NCBI GenBank assembly: GCA_002313925.1 | Contig: DCAZ01000028.1 | Location: 14,691 to 29,778 of the forward strand | Direction of reading: 5' to 3' | Length of the DNA: 15,088 nt | Source of the DNA: Gemmatimonadales bacterium UBA1120 | GTDB taxonomy: Bacteria > Gemmatimonadota > Gemmatimonadetes > Longimicrobiales > Gaopeijiaceae | Part shown: positions 7,641-13,916 of the stretch, in pieces | How positions within the stretch are numbered: position 1 is the stretch's first letter | Layout of the letters: each line of letters starts with the position of its first letter | Notes under the pieces: generated by a model | The model's database searches: none | Seen by the model: the letters and a program-made list of their open reading frames with translations, nothing else | Told to the model about the DNA's origin: nothing | Program-made: the position numbers and the translations under genes

Positions 7641-9449
7641 ATGGAAAATGCTCGTCCGTGCCCTCTCTGGGTGCTCCTTGCCATGCTCATTACGATGCTC
7701 GTTTCGTCACCAGAGCTTGGAGCGCAAGCTATTGGACCCGACGGTGTATGTGAAGTAGGCCGCGTGACGAATATCGTTGTGGACAACCGTCCTATTTTCC
7801 AGTTGGAAACACTGGAAGAAGACAGTCCTCTGCGTTGGGTATACCGGCTTGCGAACGCCCTCCACATAACCACACGCCAAAGCTTCATACTGAGAGAGAT
7901 CCTATTCGACGAGAATGATTGTCTCGACCCATTCTTGCTCGAGGAATCCGGCAGGATTCTGAGGCAGTACCCTTTCATCGCAAATGCAGATGTTGTCCCG
8001 GTGGAGCAACCAGACGGAACATATCACGTTCGTATCAACACTCAGGATGAGTGGACGACCAAGTTTGACTTGGGAATCTCAATCGACCAGGGAATTCAAT
8101 TAGAGCGGATTGAGCTGACCGAAGAGAACCTTTTCGGTCAGGGCATCCTGGCTGAAGGATACTTTGCTCGAAGAAGAGAGCAGCGTGACGCTGGCTTCTT
8201 AGTTGAGCACCCTCGCTTGTTCGGTACCAGAACAGATGCCCTTTTCGGATACGGTCGAACCCGAGTGGGCAACTTCCTCGAGCAAGAACTGGCGTATCCA
8301 TTTGTGGGGGAGGTCGGCAGGTTTGCGGGACGAGAAGCTTACCGTCGACGTGACCAACTCTATACATACGCGACAGGGAATGCGGTCGACGTTACTCAGG
8401 TATTGCTTCCTCTCCAGGAAGAGTGGCTAGAGATATCTCTAGCCACCAGGTTTGGGCGGCCTGGCCGTCTTGGACTTCTAGGTCTGGGCTTGTCACGCGA
8501 CCGAATCGAGTTTGGTGGCTTTCCTAATGATGTCGAAGTGGTGCTAGACAATGACTTCAGCAGCACTTTCCCCGGCTCGGATCAAACTCAAGAAATCATA
8601 GGGTCACAGATCAATGCTTCAGCGACTGCCCGCATTAATCTTATGCTGGGGTTGCGCCAGATTCGATACATTCGCCCCGCGCGCCTCGATACTCATGCAG
8701 AAGTGATCGATGTGCCCCTAGGCATAGATCTCGGACTAACCGTTGCACGAAGCATCCCCGCATTTCGGGTCAGAAATCTGGAGAGTCATGACGATGTTTT
8801 TACCCGCTTTCGCTTATTCGCCGGACATAATGCTAGTCAGATATTCATGTTCCTTAATATCGGAGGCCAAGGCCGGCACTCCTTCAAGGGTGATGGATGG
8901 CGAGACCTCTTTGCTGCAGCTGATTTCTACACATATCTGCGTACCGGAGCTTCATCAGCACACACATTCTTCTTCCGCACGTCCGCTACAGGGGGATGGT
9001 CAGTCGAAACCCCCTTTCAGCTCACACTCGGCGGCCGGGAAGCCGTCCGAGGCTTGTATGAGGATGATATTCCCGGCGGCCGACGTGTCCTCTTTACCCT
9101 CGAAGACCGCATCTTCCTAAAATGGCCTTCTCCAGATGTAGTCGATTTTGGTTTTACGCTCTTTGCGGATGTGGGCCGGATGTGGGCCGGAGAAGTACCC
9201 CATGGTACCGATAGTGGATGGCGTGGTTCAGTCGGCTTCGGATTACGAATGGGGTTTCCAGCAAGCACTCGCGCCGTGGGACGCATCGATCTTGCCTTTC
9301 CGATCAACGATCCTGTGAGCAGGGGGCCAGTGTTCCGGGTCACCCTAATTGAGCTACTCGGAATTGGCTCTGGATTCACGGATCACCAGCTTCAAAAGGC
9401 TCTCCGAAACCCGGTGGGACCGGACTTATTTCTTACTCCAATGCGTTAG
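7641..9449 (+). CDS. Omp85/BamA-like outer-membrane beta-barrel protein with one POTRA-like domain
   Basis: A 602-residue predicted outer-membrane protein. The signal peptide spans about residues 1-30 (hydrophobic core 9-22, likely cleavage after AQA). Residues about 75-135 look like a single POTRA module (REILFDENDCLDPFLLEES, then RQYPFIANADV and a short strand before INTQDEW). From about 140 on the protein is rich in alternating aromatic and glycine strands typical of a 16-strand barrel. The GGREAVRGLYEDD stretch (464-476) corresponds to the conserved VRG[F/Y] loop of Omp85 proteins, and FADVGRMW (508-515) is another family-like stretch. It is shorter than BamA (about 800, five POTRA domains) and nearer to small Omp85 members or TamA. 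About 35 residues follow the last obvious strand instead of a terminal Phe. Cys37 and Cys94 might form a disulfide. The role (insertion, transport or lipid-related) cannot be told from sequence alone. No strong ribosome binding site precedes the ATG. Confidence 0.82.
   Translation: MENARPCPLWVLLAMLITMLVSSPELGAQAIGPDGVCEVGRVTNIVVDNRPIFQLETLEEDSPLRWVYRLANALHITTRQSFILREILFDENDCLDPFLLEESGRILRQYPFIANADVVPVEQPDGTYHVRINTQDEWTTKFDLGISIDQGIQLERIELTEENLFGQGILAEGYFARRREQRDAGFLVEHPRLFGTRTDALFGYGRTRVGNFLEQELAYPFVGEVGRFAGREAYRRRDQLYTYATGNAVDVTQVLLPLQEEWLEISLATRFGRPGRLGLLGLGLSRDRIEFGGFPNDVEVVLDNDFSSTFPGSDQTQEIIGSQINASATARINLMLGLRQIRYIRPARLDTHAEVIDVPLGIDLGLTVARSIPAFRVRNLESHDDVFTRFRLFAGHNASQIFMFLNIGGQGRHSFKGDGWRDLFAAADFYTYLRTGASSAHTFFFRTSATGGWSVETPFQLTLGGREAVRGLYEDDIPGGRRVLFTLEDRIFLKWPSPDVVDFGFTLFADVGRMWAGEVPHGTDSGWRGSVGFGLRMGFPASTRAVGRIDLAFPINDPVSRGPVFRVTLIELLGIGSGFTDHQLQKALRNPVGPDLFLTPMR
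9170..9191 (+). repeat. 11-bp exact tandem repeat inside the Omp85-like gene
   Basis: The unit TGTGGGCCGGA occurs twice back to back within the codons for DVGRMWAG. Eleven is not a multiple of three, so gain or loss of one unit would shift the reading frame near the end of the barrel. The encoded residues resemble a conserved family stretch, so the repeat may simply be a by-product of codon choice. Confidence 0.9.
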
Positions 9450-9497
9450 AATCTCAACAGAGCCTTATGAGACCAAAATGGCGTGTACAGAAACACC

Positions 9498-9525
9498 TTT
9501 GACCTCGCAAACAGATTTTTATAGA
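9498..9525 (+). promoter_or_regulatory. candidate sigma70 promoter for the sigma-factor gene
   Basis: TTTGAC/TTGACC (-35, 9498-9504) and TATAGA (-10, 9520-9525) are 15-16 nt apart in the gap between the Omp85-like gene and the sigma gene. Transcription would begin near 9532. The leader would be about 80 nt to the TTG start or about 125 nt to the ATG. The boxes are good and the spacing slightly short. Confidence 0.5.
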
Positions 9526-9531
9526 TTCAGA

Positions 9532-9543
9532 CCCCTTAAGGGG
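9532..9543. promoter_or_regulatory. 12-bp perfect palindrome at the predicted start of the sigma-gene transcript
   Basis: CCCCTTAAGGGG is a perfect inverted repeat with no spacer, placed just after the candidate -10 box. It has the size and symmetry of a dimeric repressor operator overlapping the start site, but it might be a chance palindrome. No known regulator is recognised from it. Confidence 0.4.
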
Positions 9544-9611
9544 ATTTTACGGCTGGTTGCTCTGACCCCGATAGCCCAATCACTGCAAGGGTTGCCGGGG
9601 TTGGCTTAGCT

Positions 9612-10517
9612 TTGTCAGCCATCAGCGCTCCTCCAGAGTGGGATGACCGCAAACACATGTTTACTTCCTCCCGTGGTTTGGATTCCTTTGATCAGTATCT
9701 GCAGGATGTCGAAAAATACCCGTTAATTCAGGACCCACGAGAGGAACGGGAGCTTGCCCGGAGGGCACGGGTAGGAGACAAGGAAGCCGCCGAAAGGCTT
9801 GTCACAGCGAATCTTCGCTTCGTCATCTCTTATGTGAAGAAATATCAAGGCCGTGGCCTTGGGCTCGCGGAACTTGTCTGCATTGGTAACGAGGGCCTGC
9901 TGAAGGCAGTTAAGAAATTCGACCCTGACAAGGGCGTGAAGTTTATCTCCTACGCTGTCTGGTGGATTCGGCAGACAGTACTTCAGGCACTGGCCGAGCA
10001 AACTCGCTCTGTCCGTATTCCGCTGAATCAGAACTCCAATCTTGCGAAACTCGCACGCACAAACACTCAACTAACGCAATCACTCGGTCGCACTCCAACC
10101 GATGTCGAAATCGCCAAAACAATGGAGGAACCGGTTGAGACTATCCGGGCCCTCCGGCGCGTGGCGGCATCGGAATTAAGCCTTGACGCCCCGATCGACC
10201 GAGGTGATCGGGACAGTGCTAGCTTCGGCGAACGTTTCTCGGGAACCGAGGCGTCTGACATTGAGAACGACGTCGAAGCGATCGCTCGTCGAGACTTCCT
10301 TGAAACGATGTTCGATGAGTATTTGACCGAGCGAGAACGAAAAATCCTGTATTTGTATTACGGGCTCGATGATGGTGAAGAGAGAACCCTCGAGGAAATC
10401 GGATCGCTCCTGGGTGTTACGCGTGAGCGGATTAGGCAGATTCGTAACCGAGCTTTCGAAAAACTCCGGGATAGTGCCCAGGGTGACTCTCTATCTGGAT
10501 TCTGGAGTCCGAACTGA
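9612..10517 (+). CDS. RNA polymerase sigma70-family factor (RpoD/SigA-like, short form)
   Basis: A 301-residue sigma factor that directs RNA polymerase to promoters. Region 1.2 (about 24-57, DSFDQYLQDVEKYPLI), region 2 (about 60-131, including NLRFVISYVKKY and the -10-reading and melting stretch KFISYAVWWIRQ), region 3 (about 138-215, starting VRIPLNQ) and region 4 (about 235-287, helix-turn-helix TLEEIGSLLGVTRERIRQIR) are all present. Region 1.1 and the long non-conserved insert of E. coli RpoD are absent, as in Bacteroidetes-type primary sigmas and many group 2 factors. It could be the primary or an alternative general factor. The start is uncertain. The listed TTG gives 301 residues and the in-frame ATG at 9657 gives 286. 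Neither has a clear ribosome binding site, and the first 15 residues carry no conserved motif. An in-frame stop at 9537-9539 bounds the frame upstream, and no ATG or GTG lies between it and the TTG. A strong terminator follows. Confidence 0.93.
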   Translation: MSAISAPPEWDDRKHMFTSSRGLDSFDQYLQDVEKYPLIQDPREERELARRARVGDKEAAERLVTANLRFVISYVKKYQGRGLGLAELVCIGNEGLLKAVKKFDPDKGVKFISYAVWWIRQTVLQALAEQTRSVRIPLNQNSNLAKLARTNTQLTQSLGRTPTDVEIAKTMEEPVETIRALRRVAASELSLDAPIDRGDRDSASFGERFSGTEASDIENDVEAIARRDFLETMFDEYLTERERKILYLYYGLDDGEERTLEEIGSLLGVTRERIRQIRNRAFEKLRDSAQGDSLSGFWSPN

Positions 10518-10553
10518 CCCCGAACTGACTTAAGGTTAAATGAGACCTTTGTA

Positions 10554-10593
10554 AAAAGGGCCTCGTCCTGTTGGGCGAGGCCCTTTTCTTTGT
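10554..10593 (+). terminator. strong intrinsic terminator after the sigma gene, probably bidirectional
   Basis: A perfect 12-bp stem (AAAAGGGCCTCG / CGAGGCCCTTTT) with a 10-nt loop is followed on the plus strand by a T-rich tract. The minus-strand reading ends in five Ts, so the same hairpin can stop transcription from polA, whose stop lies about 120 bp away on the other side. It sits about 36 bp after the sigma-gene stop. Confidence 0.93.
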
Positions 10594-10715
10594 CTTTGAG
10601 CATTGTGACCGGCAGCAACGAAACAACCCAGCCTCATATACAGGACAGACACTGCGAGGGATCAACCGCTTACGATCATCTTATTTGAGCCGACTAACTT
10701 TCCGCTGCTATAGTA

Positions 10716-13499
10716 TCAATCCTTACATTCGTACCAGGTGCTCCCAACACCTGATTCCGCCACTAGCGGAACGTTCAACTCCATAGCTCCTTCCATTTGA
10801 TTCACTACAAGGTTTTGGGTTTCCTCAATTTCATCCTCAGGCACCTCAAGAAGAAGCTCATCATGAACTTGTAGTAGCATTTTTGCTTCACTATTTGCTG
10901 ACCCCAGGGCTTCGTGGACATCAAGCATTGCCTTTTTCATCAAATCGGCTGCCGTCCCCTGTATCGGAGTATTCTGAGCTACACGTTCACCAAACTGCCT
11001 AACACTCCAATTACTCGCTTGAAGTTCCGGCACGTAGCGGCGGCGACCCATAAGTGTTTCGACATAACCCACCTCTCTTGCCATATCGATTTGGGCATCA
11101 AAGAATTTCCGAACACTATTAAACCGCTCGAAATACATCTCAATAAACTCGCGAGCTTCATCTCGTGAAATGCCGAGGCGATTAGCTAAGGAGAACGCTC
11201 CCTGCCCATACAGCGTAGCGAAGCTGACGGTCTTCGCCTGCCCTCTCATCTCCGATGTCACCTCCTCAACAGGAATACCAAAAATCACTGCGGCAGTCTG
11301 CCTATGTACATCGACACCTTCTTTAAAGGCACCTACAAATGCGGCGTCGCCCGAAAAGTGTGCTAGCACGCGTAACTCAATTTGAGAGTAATCCACCGCC
11401 AGAAACACACTGCCAGGGCCTGCAATAAAGCCTTTACGGATTTCCCGACCTATCTCAGTCCGAATTGGAATATTTTGAAGGTTGGGGTCACTCGAAGATA
11501 GCCTGCCTGTTGTGGTTACAGCTTGATTGAAGCTGGTGTGGATCCGACCGGTTTCTCCATGCACAAGTTGAGGTAGGGCGTCCACATACGTGGAGCGGAG
11601 TTTCTCGAGTTCTCGGTAGTCAATCATTAACCGTGGCAGAACATGACCCTGAGTCGCCAGTTCCTCCAGGACCGAAGCATCCGTAGAAGGCCCTGTTTTG
11701 GTCCTCTTGATAATTGGGAGATTCAGATTCTCAAAGAGAACCTGCCTAAGCTGATGAGTTGAATTCAAATTGAACTCACCGCCAGCGTGCTTGAAGATGT
11801 CTTCTCCTATTAGGTCAAGCTCCCGTACCAACTTGGAATGCATTGCCTGGAAGAAGTCGCGGTCGATCTCTATCCCTGCTAATTCCATGTTGACCAGAAC
11901 GGGAATGAGTGGCACCTCCAAGTCCGTCATGAGGTCACTTAGCGAGCGCTCTTCTAGGCGCTGTTGGAAATGTTTAGCCAACCCAAGTAGAACATCCGCT
12001 ACCTCGCACAGATAATGTCCGGCCTGTTCTATGGGTATATCCGAGAACGGTCTCTGACTCCTTCCACTGCCAACCAAATCTTTGCGGTCACAGATTGTAC
12101 GAGACAGTTCTTTCAAGGCGAGCGAAGCAACCCCGTGATCCCGACTCCCTGGGTCGAATAAATAACTCGCTATCATCACATCAAAGGAGAAACCACGCAG
12201 CTTTACCCCCGCCCGTGCTAGCAAAAGAGCTGTCCGTTTCAGATCATGACCAACCTTCTCTATTTCAGGATCTTCTAAGATCTCCTTGATTTCAGACATC
12301 TCCCTACTATCCAGACCAGATAGGTTCTCCACTGCCTCCTGATTTTCACCTTCTAAGGTCAGCTCGAACGCTTGCTGATGGCCAAATGGGAGGTAACTCG
12401 CAACACCGCTCTTAGTCGAGAAACCAAGTGACACCAAATCCCCAACAAGCGGGTCCTTGGTCGTAAACTCTGAGGCAATGGCAACCCGGCCGGATGCACG
12501 TACATCCTCAACAAGAGCCGTCAAGTCAGATTGGAGATCTAGAATTTGATAGGAAACATCATTCTTCCCAGGCTTTTCTTCGCTACTTGCCGTATCCGAG
12601 CTAGCTGCGACTGAAAACTGTTCGGTGAGCCGATGAAACCCTAGTTCAGCAAAGATATTTCGGAGTGCGGCATTATTGGGTTCCTGGACCTTCAATGATT
12701 CGAGGTCTAACTGAACATCGAGGTCAGTCATGATCGTAACCAGCCTCTTTGACAAACGAACTTTCTCAGCATTTTCTTGAAGGGACTTAGAAGCCCTTGG
12801 GGGCTTGAGCTCCTCCGCGTGAGCGATGAGTTCTTCTATGTTCTCATAGTGTTGCAACAAAGATGCAGCAGTCTTCTGACCTATGCCCGGGGCACCTGGA
12901 ACATTATCTGAAGAGTCTCCAACTAGAGCTAAGTAATCTGCCACTTGGGAAGGCGGAATCCCGAACTTGTCGCTTGCGTTGTCCTCTGTCACCCATTCAG
13001 AAGCTACGCCTGTCGCACCGCCGCGTCCCGGATTCAAAAGGTGGATTCCCGGTCCAATGAGCTGATAAAAATCTTTGTCACCCGAAACAATCACTGCTTC
13101 AAGGCCCTGGTCTATAGCTTTTATGGCAAGTGTACCAATGACATCATCAGCCTCATATCCTTCGAGTTCTACGACCGGATCATTAAAGCCATCTAGGATA
13201 TCTCTTATGCGTCCTAGGCTTGCCCGAAGATCATCGGGCATTTTCTCTCGTGTGGCCTTGTATTCCGGATATTCGATATCACGGAACGACACACCTGCAT
13301 CAAAAACCACAGCTAAGTAATCAGGGTCAAATTTCTCACGTATGTCTAGCAAGAAGCGCGTGAAACCAAAGGGCGCAGAAGTATTCTCGCCTGCCGCATT
13401 CGTAAGCGGCCTCTTGATAAACGCGAAATAGGAACGGTAGATCAGCGCGTAAGCGTCAATCAAGAAGATCCGGGGGGCGTCCTTAGGGGGGATACTCAA
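10716..13499 (-). CDS. polA: DNA polymerase I with degenerate proofreading site
   Basis: A 927-residue full-length Pol I, the enzyme that removes RNA primers and fills gaps in repair and lagging-strand synthesis. Residues 1-290 form the 5'-nuclease, with all acidic signatures (Asp15, FDAG around 67, EGYEADD 113-119, SGDKD 139-143, GDSSDN 194-199). Residues about 318-515 form the 3'-5' exonuclease fold. Residues about 520-927 form the polymerase, with motif A DYSQIELR (703-710), motif B RGQAKTVSFATLYGQG (752-767, Phe760 at the sugar-sensing position) and motif C VHDE (878-881). In the exonuclease domain, by my alignment to E. coli, Asp355 is Ala342, Asp424 is Thr423 and Asp501 is Val500. Only Glu344 (E. 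coli 357) and Tyr496 remain. Proofreading is therefore probably lost, as in Taq polymerase. The start is TTG, forced by an in-frame TAA five codons upstream, and there is no clear ribosome binding site. It lies 75 bp after the cold-shock gene. Confidence 0.98.
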   Translation of the reverse strand: MSIPPKDAPRIFLIDAYALIYRSYFAFIKRPLTNAAGENTSAPFGFTRFLLDIREKFDPDYLAVVFDAGVSFRDIEYPEYKATREKMPDDLRASLGRIRDILDGFNDPVVELEGYEADDVIGTLAIKAIDQGLEAVIVSGDKDFYQLIGPGIHLLNPGRGGATGVASEWVTEDNASDKFGIPPSQVADYLALVGDSSDNVPGAPGIGQKTAASLLQHYENIEELIAHAEELKPPRASKSLQENAEKVRLSKRLVTIMTDLDVQLDLESLKVQEPNNAALRNIFAELGFHRLTEQFSVAASSDTASSEEKPGKNDVSYQILDLQSDLTALVEDVRASGRVAIASEFTTKDPLVGDLVSLGFSTKSGVASYLPFGHQQAFELTLEGENQEAVENLSGLDSREMSEIKEILEDPEIEKVGHDLKRTALLLARAGVKLRGFSFDVMIASYLFDPGSRDHGVASLALKELSRTICDRKDLVGSGRSQRPFSDIPIEQAGHYLCEVADVLLGLAKHFQQRLEERSLSDLMTDLEVPLIPVLVNMELAGIEIDRDFFQAMHSKLVRELDLIGEDIFKHAGGEFNLNSTHQLRQVLFENLNLPIIKRTKTGPSTDASVLEELATQGHVLPRLMIDYRELEKLRSTYVDALPQLVHGETGRIHTSFNQAVTTTGRLSSSDPNLQNIPIRTEIGREIRKGFIAGPGSVFLAVDYSQIELRVLAHFSGDAAFVGAFKEGVDVHRQTAAVIFGIPVEEVTSEMRGQAKTVSFATLYGQGAFSLANRLGISRDEAREFIEMYFERFNSVRKFFDAQIDMAREVGYVETLMGRRRYVPELQASNWSVRQFGERVAQNTPIQGTAADLMKKAMLDVHEALGSANSEAKMLLQVHDELLLEVPEDEIEETQNLVVNQMEGAMELNVPLVAESGVGSTWYECKD

Positions 13500-13526
13500 G
13501 AAAGAAGATCGTCTTTAAAGAAGTCT

Positions 13527-13549
13527 CCTCTCGGCTGCGAAAGGAGAGG
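13527..13549 (-). other. hairpin in the cold-shock/polA gap
   Basis: CCTCTC and GAGAGG can pair as a 6-bp stem with an 11-nt loop in the leader of polA. No T-run follows it on the minus strand, so it is not a convincing terminator. It could slow transcription or affect polA translation. The evidence is weak. Confidence 0.3.
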
Positions 13550-13556
13550 TTTGGGT

Positions 13557-13585
13557 TCTATAGTCCAAGAATCTTCAGATCCGAA
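13557..13585 (-). promoter_or_regulatory. possible polA promoter
   Basis: On the minus strand TTCGGA (13580-13585) and TATAGA (13557-13562) are 17 nt apart, overlapping the end of the cold-shock gene. A perfect TATAAT also occurs at 13590-13595 inside the last codons of that gene but lacks a -35 box at the right distance. Both could give polA transcription independent of the upstream genes. Confidence 0.33.
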
Positions 13586-13772
13586 TAACATTATAGGCCT
13601 GGAGACCGAAATCCGATTCTCCAAGCTCGAATTCCACCTCTTCCCCTTCCTGTAGCGTCCGAAATCCTTCACTAAGGATCGCAGAAAAGTGAACAAATAA
13701 GTCATTGCCCTCAGTTTGCTCGATGAATCCGTACCCTTTTGAGTCGTTGAACCATTTAACCATCCCTTTCAC
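13575..13772 (-). CDS. cold-shock domain protein (CspA family)
   Basis: A 65-residue single cold-shock-domain protein, an OB-fold binder of single-stranded RNA and DNA that acts as an RNA chaperone. The RNA-binding motifs are intact: KGYGFI (RNP1, residues 12-17) and LFVHF (RNP2, 25-29). The usual VKWFN opening and an A-x-NV ending (AYNVIRI) are also present. Length is standard (65-70). The start is GTG at 13772. A strong GGAGGGGG lies about 4-7 nt upstream of it, which is too far (about 16 nt) from the ATG three codons later, so the ribosome binding site decides for GTG. It lies between the lytic transglycosylase and polA on the same strand, with a 144-bp upstream gap that leaves room for its own promoter. 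Whether it is cold-induced cannot be told. Confidence 0.96.
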   Translation of the reverse strand: MKGMVKWFNDSKGYGFIEQTEGNDLFVHFSAILSEGFRTLQEGEEVEFELGESDFGLQAYNVIRI

Positions 13773-13825
13773 ACAGCCCCCTCCGTATTGGATTGATCAC
13801 AAGCGGCACAATTACTAAGCATCTC

Positions 13826-13854
13826 ACCTTAGAACGCACTAGGGGTGACCGCAA
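13826..13854 (-). promoter_or_regulatory. possible cold-shock gene promoter
   Basis: TTGCGG (13849-13854) and TAAGGT (13826-13831) are exactly 17 nt apart on the minus strand, which would give a leader of roughly 45 nt before the GTG. The -35 is fair and the -10 is poor. A long E. coli cspA-type leader (about 160 nt) does not fit in the 144-bp gap. Confidence 0.3.
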
Positions 13855-13916
13855 GCTGATCTGAGTCTAGCTACAGAAAGGCACAGTGAGCATTCCTGTT
13901 TCGGCAACTAGCGAGG

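Noticed and set aside
9349..9609. An 86-codon plus-strand frame covering the gap before the sigma gene.
   Set aside because: It starts inside the Omp85-like gene in another frame, has no homology I recognise, and runs through the candidate promoter and palindrome.
13496..13705. A 69-codon minus-strand frame whose TGA overlaps the polA TTG, suggesting translational coupling.
   Set aside because: It lies mostly inside the cold-shock gene in another frame, has no recognisable domain, and its composition looks like a frame shadow.
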